A DNA stretch of 64,000 nucleotides, taken from contig NC_039363.1 of assembly GCF_003573695.1 (NCBI RefSeq), forward strand, positions 158,498,406 through 158,562,405. Reading direction: 5' to 3'. Source of the stretch: Papaver somniferum. Its lineage: Eukaryota; Streptophyta; Magnoliopsida; Ranunculales; Papaveraceae. Under the pieces are notes generated by a model. That model searched no databases and was not told the DNA's origin. It saw only the letters and a list, made by a program, of their open reading frames with translations. Made by a program: the position numbers and the translations under genes. The first letter of the stretch is position 1, and every line of letters begins with the position of its first letter. Positions 47,561 to 58,500 of the stretch are shown one piece after another.

Positions 47561-48869
47561 GTGTTGTCGAGGATTTGACCTATTTGAGCCTTTGTGAAGA
47601 CTCAGATGGTATGTGCGTCGAAATATATCCTTAGTTTTTGTGTTTCCACCACTAAGGCATATATAAGCAGCTCCACCTTGGTATAGTTACGCTCCGCTGA
47701 ACTGAGTGTCTTGCTGATGTAGTATATGGGATTTTATCCTTGACCTTTATCTCGTACCAATACTGCGCTCACAGCGTAGCTTGTTGCTTCTAAGTACAAG
47801 ATGAGTATCTCACCTGGATCCGGCTTCTGTAGGATGGGTACTGAAGCCAAGTATTCTTTGATCATTTGAAGATCTTGTTCACATTCCGTGGTCCACATGA
47901 ACATGCTTCCTTTCCTTAGTGTATCGAAAAATGCTTTGCATTTATCCGACGATCTTGCTATGAATCTTCCCATGGAAGATAAGATTCCATTTAGGTATTG
48001 TACTCCTTTAGTGTTTGTGGAGATGGCATTTTCATTATTGCTCTGACCTTTTCGGGGCCTACTTCTATTCCTCGCTTAGTTACCAAGTATCCCAAGAATT
48101 TTCCCGAGGTTACTCCGAATATGCATTTATCTGGTTTTACTTTCATGTGAGAGTTTCTCATGGATTCGAATATTTCTCTTAGATCTGACAGGTGGTTTTT
48201 CGCCTCTTTGCTTTTTACAAGCATATCGTCCACGTACACCTCCAGTATCTTTCCTATCCATGGATTAAATATCTTGTCTACCAATCGCTGGCATGTTGTC
48301 CCTGCGTTGTTTAGTCCAAAAGGCATCCTTGTATAACAATACAAGCCTCGTGGGGTAAAGAACGCAGTATGCTCCTGGTATTCTTCTGCAAGGGCGATTT
48401 GGTTGTATACTGAGTATCCATCCATATAGGATAGCCTCTGGTGACCTTCGGTTGCATTGACTAGTTGGTCAATATTTGGTAGCGGGTAGCTGTCTTTGGG
48501 AAACGCTTTGTTGAGATTGCTAAAGTCGATGCAAATGCGTACGCCTCCGTTCTTCTTGGGCACAATCACCATATTGGATATCCACGTGGGATACTTGACT
48601 TATCGTATGAAACCTGCGGTTAATAACTTTTGTAATTCCTTTTCTACCGCTTCCTGGTAGATGTCTGCCACCTTACAGATGCGTTGCTTGAATGGTGGTA
48701 TTTCTGGTTTGAGCCGAAGGTGCTGGGAGACAAAATTCGGGTCAATTCTAGGCATGTATTCCATTGACCATGCAAAGACATCTGCGTAGTCCCTTAGTAG
48801 CCTTTGTAGTTGCATCTCCTCTTCCTCTTCAAGTAAAGTTCTGATGTTGATTTTCTTTATTGGTTCCAC
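47561..48869 (-). pseudogene. Reverse transcriptase of Ret-2
   Basis: YADVFAWSMEYMPRIDPNF and LLTAGFIR (48600-48869), an in-frame TAA at 48597-48599, then VIVPKKNGGVRICIDFSNLN, MPFGLNNAGTTCQRLVDKIF and VYVDDMLVKSKEA. The YVDD box is intact. Next is LGYLVTKRGIEVGPEKVRAI, a one-base frameshift near 47990, then GRFIARSSDKCKAFF and further broken thumb/connection sequence to about 47560. This is the standard Ty3 RT order. The family role is copying element RNA to DNA in the particle. Confidence 0.88.
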
Positions 48870-49229
48870 TGGTGATAAGGTTTATTTCTAAGGACGTCGA
48901 GGAGTTCTTTTCTGTAATTGTCATTTGGCAGAGACGTTCGCCCATGGAGTGGCGGAGGTGCTTTTCTTTGGAACTGAGATGGCTTCGGGTACTAAGAAAT
49001 CTCCGTCCTTCATTTCTTCGGTGTTTGCCTTTCATTTTTTTCTTTCGTACTGCTGGGCAGCAACTCTTTCTTCGTTGATTCTGACCTCTGCTAGATTGCA
49101 TGGCATTACTTCTTGCTGGTCACCTTTGATTTCTATTTCACCCATGGGTGTAGAGAATCGAAGGTACTGATGATATGTTGAAGTCGTTCCTCGTAATCTA
49201 TGGACCTATAGTCTTCCCATGATTACATT

Positions 49230-49600
49230 TTAGGGCGAAGGTGCTTCCACCACACAGAACCTTGTATTGGTTACTAAGGGTCCTGCACGTACATGCAAGA
49301 CGATTTCTCCCTTTAGTCTAGAGACTGCTCCATTGAAACCGTATATTGTGCAAGTGGAAGAATCCATCTGCTCCGCTGTAAAACCCATGTGTAGGTAGGG
49401 TTCGTAAAACAATACATTTAACGAGCTGCCCCCGTTAACGAGGACTTTCGTAACGTTCCATTTGTATACTAGAAGAGTGATCACAAGTGGATCGTTGTGC
49501 ATCTCGACCTCCTGATTGACGTCTTTTGTTGAGAATGTTAATGGCGTGGCCATCCATTCTTCCCAAGTGCTAGTAGGTGGTCCGCGTAGCTTGAACACCT
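49230..49600 (-). pseudogene. Retropepsin-like protease of Ret-2, active-site Asp lost
   Basis: Frame with DPLVITLLVYKWNVTKVLV then NGGSSLNVLFY, where Tat-type proteases have DGGSS or DTGSS. The codon is AAC (rc of 49434-49436), so Asp is replaced by Asn. FTAEQMDSSTCTIYGFNG and VVEAPSP follow as usual. Retropepsin works as a dimer with one Asp per subunit, so this copy should be inactive if translated. Between it and RT (48870-49229) the frame is disrupted. Confidence 0.8.
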
Positions 49601-49607
49601 CGTGGGT

Positions 49608-51529
49608 TTATAGCTTTCTTCTGTTTCGATCTAACTCGAGGATGTCTTCGAGTAGTTCTTCTTGACCTCTGCTGGAGAAGGTGATCATGTTGATGTATTT
49701 GCCGTCCTGAGGTAGTTCTACCCTTTTCTTCGGGGCCACCTCAGTTTCAGATGGATATATCTGTACGTACTCCATGGATTTACCTTCGTCTATGAATCTC
49801 TGAATTGTGTTCCTTAGGTGATAGCATGTATCAGTTGCATGGCCATAGTACTGATGGTACTCGCAGTACTCATTAGCCTCATTCATCTTCTCTGGTTGCT
49901 TTCCCCTAGTGTTCGGGTAAGGAAAGCCTGGCTTATCTCCTTCCTTGCTTAGGATGTGGGAGAATGTGGTATTTAGCTTTGTGTATATATTATCTACAAA
50001 CTCGTCTCTTACTTTTCCTCTACCTTTGCCATCTCCGAATTTCAATCTTTTATCTCGAGAACTGGTTCTGCCCCCGGTCTTGTTTTGCCTCTTAGGTATC
50101 TCCGGAATTGGTTCCAGAGAGTTGGTTCGTTGCAGAGCTGTTGTTGTCTTTGCTTGTTCCATGGGGTTGTCCTTATGGATTTCTTCAAGTCTGATGTAGC
50201 GGTCTTGGACAACCCTGAGCTCTCCTTCGGAATCAAGGGCTCTGTTGTGAAGCTCCACGAAGATAGCTGATGTTCTATCAAGTCCGTACTTATACAATTA
50301 ATGTTAATTTCTGGATTGACTTTTCCGATTGCTTGGCACGTCTTATTCCATCTGTCTGTGTACTTTATAATGTTTCCCGTGGTCCGATAGCTAAATAAAA
50401 TAGCCTATCTAACCTTGCCTTTGTTGATTTGTTGTACATGTATGTCTCCAAGAATACCGTAGACAATTGCTCAAAAGAGACAACTGAGTTTGCTGGTAAA
50501 TTGTCATACCACGCCAATGCTGATTCTGTCAAGCTTGCAGGAAAATAACCACAAAGTACTACCTCATCTCTTTCACAATGATAAAGGACATGAGTGTAGT
50601 ATCGTAGGTGGGCTGCGGGATCAGAGGTACCATTGTAGGTCTGAAACACAGGTACTGGGCATTTCGCAGGGATAGGCTCCCTCAAAATGCAGAGAGAAAA
50701 AAGAGATGTTGTCGCTTCATGGTCTTCCAGTCTTTCGCCTTCATGGCCGGTTTTCAGCCCTTATATTTCTTTCCACATCTTCTCTATTTGCTCCATAACC
50801 ATGTTCACATCATGGGCATCTATGGAAAATGCCTCATCATAGTAGGATTGAGAGGGCTTGTGGGTTAAGTCTGTTTCGTCTGGATCGTGGTGCGTCTCCT
50901 GGTCCCCTTAGGTATGTTAGCCTTTGGTGGGTTAAGATCCACCCTTCGTCTTCCTGAGATAGCTCCAATCTCACGCCACTTTAATAGAGGGTGAGTTTGG
51001 GAACCTTCGATCTGCACATCCATCATATCTTTTAGGTTATGGTTCTCCTGGGCCATCACCTGCATGGCATCTTCGTGTTACTTGTTTCGTAGTAGCAAAG
51101 ATGCTACTTGTGCTGCCATTTGTTCTTCGTTGTGGATTCCACCACCCTGAGGGGTGCCGTCGGCCGGATCCTCAGAGTTATCCACTCATTCTTCTATGAC
51201 CGGTGCATCTGGATCTATCTGGATCGGAGTTAGGTTTCCAAACCCTCGTCCCGTAGGAACTAAGGTTCTGGGTAACCCTGCGTTGGAGGCAGGTGTCTGC
51301 ATGACATTGTGATTCTCCGGTAATGGTATATGTCGTAAAGTGGTTGTGCTACCGATGTTTTCCCCATCCCTTCAACAGGAATAAGCGGCATGGTAGCAGC
51401 TGTTCTTCTTGATATTTCACTTTGTCCGTCCTCTGTTTCGGTTCTTTGGTTTGCTTGAGACGGATTTTGAGATCTTCCTCTCGTGACTGCTGGTCGTAAG
51501 CTTGTTGGTACATCACTTGGTTTTTGCAT
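49608..51529 (-). pseudogene. Gag of Ret-2
   Basis: Start ATG at 51529 (MQKPSDVPTSLRPAVTRGRS), broken mid-part, then REPIPAKCPVPVFQTYNGTS and ALAWYDNLPANSVVSFEQL (50365-50685, capsid), stops, then a long frame 49608-50297. That frame has a charged linker and a Cys/His segment CEYHQYYGHATDTC, the nucleocapsid-like motif of Tat elements. At least three frame breaks. Gag builds the particle and binds RNA. Confidence 0.85.
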
Positions 51530-52108
51530 GCCTCCGGATTTTGTTATCCTGCGGTCACAGAAAAAACAACAAAAATATGCTACTTGGGTGCCTACGTCAA
51601 AAGTAGCAATTAATGCTCTGACACAGAAGACGGCTAAGCATCTTTTTTAGAAAAAGGATTGAAATGACGTCTTGGAGAGACATGTACTGACTTTTTTTAT
51701 GGTACCCTTGGAAAAAACAACTTTAAATGTTGAAAATAATTAAAAAGGGTACCATATCTTTTCGAAAAATGGGGTATTAAATGCTTGAAAAGATTTTTGC
51801 TTCCTTAAATTCTCGCTGAGATTCCTCAGTGCTCAGAGGTATTCAGATCCGAGGAATACTTTGTCGGAAAATTTGTTTTAGTACAAAACAATTTTACTGT
51901 TTTGTGAGTGTGTTTTTATGAAATTTTTTTTAGAACTGTGAGATTGCTAGTCTTTAGAGGCTATGAACTCAAAGAACTTGCGAGAACAATGAACGAACCA
52001 ATCACTAGAAAGTGAGATCCATTGTTGTCGAACTCATATCTCTTCATTAAATAAGATGCGTAAGTAAAATAAATGATGGAATATAAAAACTCAAGCTGGT
52101 GAGCAAAA
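51530..52108 (-). other. Ret-2 untranslated leader
   Basis: Between PBS and gag start. Collinear with the Ret-1 leader. No conserved ORF. Confidence 0.6.
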
Positions 52109-52122
52109 CCTTCTAGCGCCAA
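52109..52122 (-). promoter_or_regulatory. Primer-binding site of Ret-2
   Basis: Minus strand TTGGCGCTAGAAGG immediately inside the right LTR, same as Ret-1. It fixes the right LTR as 5' LTR. Confidence 0.8.
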
Positions 52123-53013
52123 ACTGTGACTACTCGTTTTCCCGTAGTCTACGTAATGTATACAGTTCGGAGAATCAGATACTAAGTAGTATCGATGTCT
52201 CAGTTGAACTGATGATGCTAAGTAATAGAAGATATCAAATATCACAATAATAACAAAGAACACAAATATAAAGTAAATGCTACTAAGTTATCATGAGACA
52301 CAAGATATTACGTGGTTCGACTTTCATCTACGTCCACGGGGTAATGAGTGGTTTGTTTGTATTAAGTTGTAGTGGTTACAAAAGATCTTAAATGCTTCCC
52401 AAATTAATAGAGAGAACTCAAGTTGAAGTCATTACTTAAGTTCTAAACATTAAAGAGGTATAAGCTTAAGACTAGATCTTATTCCTTAATTTGTTGGTGA
52501 AGCTTAGTATTTATAGCCCTTTCGACTCTAGGTATATCTTTGCTGTCTTGGGGTCCATCGTTCCCTGATATACCTTCCGTATAAATGGTATCTTCATTCA
52601 CCGCACACTTTCTCCAGTCGGACTCTTCTACCTCAGTTGACCCACGTTCCTTCGGGAACTTCCCAGCCTTAGTACAGATTGTACCTTCGTTCACCTCCAG
52701 CCTCTGCCAATCTGGTTCTGCCACATCATCTATCTCCACGTGCTTTGATTATGCATGTAGATAAGAGATTTGTGCATTTAATGCTGATTAGATATGTCAT
52801 CTACCTCTGTCCCTTCGCCTGCTCCCTCCTCATATACTAGGATTTTACTTCTTTCATCTTAGCCGTCGAGGCATCCTTTCTTGGGACGAGATAAAGTAGA
52901 TCTACGAAGGTATCCTCTGTCACTTGGATTCCTCTGTATAGCGAGGGATACACAGTTATCTTGTATGCGACCACTGAGATCCTGACATGTGCTCCGCAGA
53001 ATATTGGTATTCA
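52123..53013 (-). mobile_element. 5' LTR of Ret-2
   Basis: 891 bp, TGAATACCAATATTCTGCGG to GTAGTCACAGT on the minus strand. It differs from the 3' LTR by scattered substitutions and small indels, so the insertion is not recent. Confidence 0.88.
52506..52518 (-). promoter_or_regulatory. TATA box of Ret-2 5' LTR
   Basis: Minus strand GGCTATAAATACT, a strong plant TATA match about 500 bases into the LTR. The other two Ret LTRs have diverged versions (CCATAAATACC; GATAAAAATACC). Confidence 0.6.
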
Positions 53014-53260
53014 TATCCACCATCAACATTAAGTTCCCTGCTTAGTGAGGGACAGTTATGTTCCGCGGTAAGCATTAGATGGTGATTTTCAATCGACGGG
53101 ATCAGTTGGTTGAACTCAGTTGTACAAAGGTATTTTCAGAATCCCCAATTTGCTCCAACGGTGTCATGTACGAGCAAATGTTCAGGTGAGGACCCTGATA
53201 GTATGATAGAGTGTCATCCCGTGAGCACGGAGAGATGAGGCACTGCTGATTTGGTCGGTC
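53014..53260 (-). mobile_element. TatX LTR start, PPT and 3' internal end
   Basis: Minus strand: a region with CACCATCTAATGCTTACC (about 53080-53097), then AAGCAGGGAACTTAA (PPT-like) and TGTTGATGGTGGA (LTR start, 53028-53016). It mirrors 29848-29912 of TatY. Beyond about 53100 I cannot assign the sequence to a known part. Confidence 0.65.
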
Positions 53261-54181
53261 GGACGTCCGGTTTTGGTTGGGTTAGCGTTTGCGGGCCAGG
53301 CCCAAAAGATAAATCCTTGTTTTATGAACATACGTTAGTTAGTTTAAGAAACAAACAATGATACCTAGCATAAGAGATATTTTTTTAAAAAAAAATTGTG
53401 AGATTTCACAAAATGGAATAAACTCTCGTTTCAAAGGTGGATGCTTGTACGAGAGAAAAAAGCGTTTTTTTTAAATAGACGTGCGTCTGTTAGTAATATA
53501 AATTTTGTTTAGAGCTTTCATGAAAAAAATTTATTTTCGATATTTGAGCTTTCATAAATTTTTGAAAATATACTCGTTTCAAAGACGGATGCTCGCGCGA
53601 GGGAGCAATATATATATATATTTTTCAAATTTACGTGGTGAAATTAGAGAATTATACATGGTGAAATAATGTTTGTATGTGAGTTTTCACAATTGTAGAA
53701 TGGACGTCTATCCGATTTTTGAAAAATCAGTGAATGGTCACACAGTAAAATTTATGTAAAATCAAATTTTGATTTTCAGCAATTGTTAGAGGTAATTTTT
53801 TTTGATAAAATGTTGTTTGTTTGGATTCTGTGATTTGTCAGTGTATGCACAAAAACCAAGAAATGTTCACCTAGTGGGAGTGGTTCACAGAGTGAAAATG
53901 ATGTGAATTGCTCACATGATAGTAGTTTCATGAACGCAGTTTTATAAAAATCATGTCATGATTTAGAATAATGTATTTTATTCATCTCTGCAGGTTTCAA
54001 GAGACGAACAAATTCTAGGGATTTTGCGTCATAATCACACATTAGTGAAATTGTAAACATGTAAGAGTTCAGAGTTACCATTTTTGTAGACGTTGATGTG
54101 AGCACCTTTATTATTTTTGTTGTGCTTTAATTCCATTGCTTTGATGAATTTTGCATCTACGGATGATATACTGAAGTAGGA
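53261..54181. other. Unassigned, AT-rich gap
   Basis: No ORF of note. A motif CTCGTTTCAAAG-GGATGCT-CGAG occurs twice (about 53423-53455 and 53572-53606), an imperfect spaced repeat. A short TA run lies at 53610-53625. Confidence 0.45.
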
Positions 54182-54505
54182 ATGTTGTATGGACGTCACA
54201 GCAACTTTACAGGAATGACTGGTTCCCATAACGACACTTCCAAATATGATACTTCCGAAGACATCTCTACAGATGAAACTTCAAGAAATGGTGCTCCTGG
54301 TTACTTAGTATCAGTAATGCACGGGAAGTCTCTGATGGAGGAATATAACATCGATAGTGCAGATCGACAAATGGGTCCTTGTTCGGTTGATGTGGATTAC
54401 TCAAAAATAGCAGTAAGTCTTCGGAGTGGAGAATCCAGAAATAAAGATTATAAAATCATATCGAACACTGTAAAGTCCCCGACTGTTTCTTTGGTGAGTT
54501 GTTAG
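54182..54505 (+). CDS. Unrecognised 107-aa ORF, possibly an exon fragment
   Basis: Reads MLYGRHSNFTGMTGSHNDTS and VMHGKSLMEEYNIDSADRQM. Hydrophilic, Ser/Asp-rich, no domain recognised. Near its 3' end TTTGGTGAGTTG is a good splice donor (intron would start about 54494), and TTAATTTCAG at about 54565-54574 could be an acceptor. It could be a piece of a captured host gene or an unspliced part of the element ending at 55588. No paralogue is seen in the window. Confidence 0.3.
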   Translation: MLYGRHSNFTGMTGSHNDTSKYDTSEDISTDETSRNGAPGYLVSVMHGKSLMEEYNIDSADRQMGPCSVDVDYSKIAVSLRSGESRNKDYKIISNTVKSPTVSLVSC

Positions 54506-54736
54506 CGTTGCCTATACCATGAATTTTTCTTGTCCGTACAATTAGGATCTCAAACAAATATTTGTTAATTTCAGAATTTTTTCTCCATCAATCATTGACG
54601 GTCTTCAACTTGTTTTCGGGCAAACAATCCAGAAATCCAGCACCGATGAAGAAGTCAGTATCTTCTTCGTGCAGGCGATCGTGGCATCCCTTTGAATAAT
54701 AATAATTGTTGTTGATGAATCCAGGAGGAGATTACC

Positions 54737-54916
54737 ATGGATAAACAAAATACTGATGAAGAAAATTCTCCCTTTGGAAATGAGGAGATGCAGAATCTGC
54801 AAAACCCAGAACCGAATGGAGGTAATAATGCTACTAATGTTGACTTCAACAACATTAATCCTTCGAACGACCCCTCAAGTAAGTATTCCTCCTGTACTTT
54901 CTTCATAGAAGTATGA
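54737..54916 (+). CDS. Short acidic ORF, possible gag N-terminus
   Basis: ATG 54737 in a purine-rich context (CAGGAGGAGATTACCATGG) gives MDKQNTDEENSPFGNEEM, NLQNPEPNGGNNATNVDFNN and a stop at 54916. It is polar and Asn-rich, like the start of some Ty3 gags. A donor-like CAAGTAAGT lies at 54877. No capsid sequence follows, so identification is weak. Confidence 0.25.
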   Translation: MDKQNTDEENSPFGNEEMQNLQNPEPNGGNNATNVDFNNINPSNDPSSKYSSCTFFIEV

Positions 54917-55574
54917 AATTGCTGACTTGTGAATGAATGAGAATCCATACGAATATATGAGAAATTTTACCGAAATACATCACCAGAAAAATCCAGACTT
55001 CAGTCCTTCAGTAAAAATGTTGTAGAATCTTCGTCCGATGTCGTATTTTCGTGATATACACATGTTTTTTCATGCCCAGGAAATTTCCAAGCTTTAGAAA
55101 AGAAGATTTTTGAGTTTTGAGCATGTCTAGGGACGAAATAGGCGAAACAGTAAATTTCCAGGAGACTTCCTGAAATTTTTCAGCTTGCATGTAGTCCAAT
55201 GTTCTGGCCACATATCATTGGTAGTTTATCCAATTGATGTGAATTTTGTATATGTTATAGAGGACATCCATACGAATAGAATTACATATGACTCAACCTT
55301 AGATTCCTTACCAATTTCTCCCAGCTCGTCGCTTTGTTCAGTACAGTGTAAGATCACTTCATACAGTCTTGCTGTAAAACGTCTCTTTTGTGTCTTTAGA
55401 CCATTTGCTTGTGTCTTGAACCCTTGATGAAGCATTTCAATGTCATTGATTCATTTGAGATCAGGACCCCTTGATTGATACATGAGCATGGTGATTGCGG
55501 TGCCATCTTGCTTCTGTCAGTCGTAGAAACATCACTTCTGAAACCCTGGTCACGAGACCATAACTGAGGTCGCT
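54917..55574. other. Non-coding, probably 3' internal remnant of an LTR element
   Basis: No conserved protein. Phrases such as TTTCAGCTTGCATGTAGTCC resemble text at 56134-56150 inside the following LTR block, so part may itself be LTR-derived. Confidence 0.35.
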
Positions 55575-55588
55575 CTCAAGAGGGGGTG
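55575..55588 (+). promoter_or_regulatory. Polypurine-tract-like site
   Basis: CAAGAGGGGGTGA directly before TGTAATGACC. It resembles the PPT just upstream of the 3' LTR of chromovirus-type Ty3 elements. Confidence 0.45.
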
Positions 55589-58500
55589 ATGTAATGACCG
55601 TGGTTGCATGTCCCGGTGGTAGAATTCCTTTTATGATGAATTATCAGCACATGAGAGTCTGGTACCACGGGTCTTGGACTGTGAAACTGATCGCCATGAT
55701 CAGTGGACCGTCAGTCCCCAGTATTTTGTTAAATCTCTCCTTTTCGTTTTCCCTTCTTCTGGAAAGACCTAGATAGAGGACCCAGTTAGAAAAATTGATA
55801 TAAAGACCTAGGTGGTCGAAGTTGGAGGTACCTTGATGAAGGACTTAGTGGAAAGACCTGGTGGACATCGATCGACTGTGGAAGTTATGAATCCCGTCTA
55901 AGAATTATTGTTCGCATGTTGCATGCTCTGGAAGCTGTAGGAACCTCATACGACATCGTAATTTGATGCTTGACCCCAAATTTTGAAGCTAAGAGACTGA
56001 GTTATCACAAGATAAAATAATCACTCAATTTGGAGTTGTAGAGGTCATCCAACGAAGCGTTCACATTTGTAATTTGTAGTCCCGTACAAAATTTTCAGAT
56101 TTCGTAGATCTGACGGTAAATCCCATATCTTTCAGCTCGTATGTCCGATAGATGCGCCCTTTTGGTATGTTGTAGAAGAGACATATAAGAACATATTTTG
56201 TTGAGGAAGAATTGTCCGATTCCTCACCCATGGGTACGATTTTGTAAACCCATAAGCTGAAGTATGTTGTATCTCATTTGTGGAGGTGATGAAAACATCT
56301 TGTAGAAGACTTGGGATTGTGCCCGTGATAGGCATTGTAAACACCTTGATATTTATCTATTGTTTATGCGTTCTTCGCGAGTTTTCTTGTAAATTATGTA
56401 TCTGATGTTTGCTTTTGAGTTTAATAGGTACTTTGGAGTCATTATGAGCAAAAGAAGGAGAAAGCGTCCATTTGGAACGTAAAGGACAAAAAGGACAATT
56501 CACAGACGAGCGATATTTTGAGCAGGCTAATGCTGCGCTAGAAGGAGTGAAGAATGAACTGTCATTTTTCTGAGACTGACAGGTCAAAGAGTACATGGAT
56601 AGCCCTTATCCGAGTTCTGGATGTTTATGGTACTTCTCATCATTACCACACCCTACTACCCTAGAATTCAGAAGAGAATTCATTTCTCAATCATTTGTCT
56701 TCTAACTCATAGGAGTGTGCGGCTGAGTCTAAAGGGGAGAGTGTAGATCTGGAAGATGGAAGAGGAATTAGCTGAGATGTTGGTCGAATTTGTGAACCAG
56801 AGAAGAATTTGAATTGTTGATGACTGGTAGAGATCAGAGTGAGCAGATGATGATGTTTCTGTTGAAATCGATAGAAGTTAGGGTTTGAAGAACATAATGA
56901 ATCGATACTGCTGGTGGTCTAATCACTGTCTGAGGATATGGGGTTTAGGTTAATTCTTAATTTTATGGAGTGTTGAGGTCGAATCCGGACGAGGGTATTT
57001 GAGGAACGTGAAGAACAAGTTGCTGCCATTAATTTGCAGAGCTATGTTAAGAATTCGAATCAATTAATGAAACCGGTGTGAATCAGAAGATGACTTGATG
57101 TTGGTATTCTTGAGCAACAGAAATAATGAGGTTTTGTGTGAATTGGGTGTCGAGAAGTTAGGGTTTGTTGTTTCAGTGAATTCATGGGTTTGAAGATGAA
57201 ATTAGTGATGTCGGGGCCGCAATTGATTAGGGTCTCTGTTGATGTTCATGGGAATGATGAATTTCAGATCGAGAAGCAACAGGAGATGGGTCTGGTTATG
57301 TAGCTGAGCTGAAGATGCAGTTCAAGGAGTTCAGGTGGTATTGAAATGGAACTGATGGTGAAGTTGGTGGTGACTTTGAGAAGGTGGTTTTGGTGATTGC
57401 CATGGGTCTGAGATGAGGTCTCAAGTGCAGATGGAAAAGATCGCAGGTGGTTGTGGTCAAGAGAGTAAGAAGATGCAGAGAGCTGGCTCTGCTAGTTGTC
57501 ATGCCATTGCAGGAGGGTAGATAACGAGCTTGTAACTTGCAGGCGTTGAGCTTGTTGGCCTCTGCAACAGCCTGAGGTTGCAGCTCAGATGGAGTTAGTG
57601 GTGATCTGGTGGATTATGTGTTGCTGGTGAGATTGTTGGAGCTGAGTTGCAGGTGGTGGATGTAGCTCGGGTTGCAGGAAAAGATGCAGATTTGGTGATT
57701 GGTTTGGCCTGAACTGGTTGGTGGGAATAGAGCTGAAATGGCTTAGATGAGTTGATGCAGGGAATGGTGGTGATTTGGAATGTTGCATGTGGGATATGAA
57801 CTGTACAGGTGCTGGTACTGTGGTTGAGCTTGAACTGTCCGAGTGGCGAAGATTTGGTGCTGGCATTACAAGGAAGAACAAGGATATGAATTGAGCACTG
57901 GTCATGGTGCGAATGAACTGACGATGGGCTTTGTTGGTGGTTGTAAGCTACAGAAGATGCAGTCAACAGTGCTGGAATGGAGTTCGCAGGGTGTTGTGTG
58001 TGCCATGGATGAGAAATTGCAGCTGGAGCAGAGAAGAAATTGAAGCTAAGAAGAAGCAGGATGTCTTTATTGTTGTTGGTCTTGGTTGTGTGCTGCAAGA
58101 CTCAGGAGATTACAGTGAAGTGTATTGGCTGGAACAGAATTGGCCAAAGGAAGCAATGATGGCGCAGCATTAGTCATGGACAGTGCAAATGGCTTATGCC
58201 ATGGCAACTCAACCAAGTCAGCCCAGTTAGCTCACCTGAATAGCTGACTCATGTTCTAACTGAGTTAGTCAATTGACTTGGTTGACCTGACCGATTTGAT
58301 CCTTTTGACCGGTGACCGGGTGGACTTTGCCGGTCACCTGAGCTACTTCCCGGTGATTTCTCCGGCCAGCTTCCGGGGATTTATTTTTGGCAGAATTTTT
58401 ACATGGGCTTTCTCACACATGGATTGATGGACTTCTCTATTGGACTCTTTGAAGACTAGACCTAGTTTTGGAAAACAAAGGATTATAAAAGATGACTTCT
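55589..58500 (+). mobile_element. Long LTR-like block (end approximate)
   Basis: Starts TGTAATGACCGTGGTTGCAT after a PPT-like tract. No coding. Instead there are long stretches rich in GGTTTGAAG, GATGTTG and GTTGCAG words (56900-58100), as seen in long plant Ty3 LTRs. No second copy is in the window, so the right end is unknown; it may stop near 58200-58550 or merge with the following LTR. Frames 57595-58098 and 57843-58173 are composition effects. Confidence 0.4.

Larger units (their letters stand above)
39453..53013 (-). mobile_element. Ret-2: full-length Tat/Retand-like Ty3 retrotransposon
   Basis: 13.56 kb with two LTRs of about 0.9 kb, PBS next to the right LTR, gag (51529-49608), protease, RT, RNase H and integrase (to 45607) on the minus strand, and an antisense multi-exon ORF (plus strand, about 41067-44870) before the 3' LTR. 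All coding parts carry stops or frameshifts and the protease lacks its catalytic Asp, so it is not autonomous now. Inserted in the TatX LTR with a near-perfect 5-bp duplication. The gag, protease, RT-RNase H, integrase order is that of Ty3. Confidence 0.88.

Noticed and set aside
57585..58173. Overlapping ORFs in 57585-58173 on both strands, one of 167 aa
   Set aside because: His/Thr/Ser/Pro-rich frames opposite a GTT/GCA-rich LTR block; composition effect, no domain.
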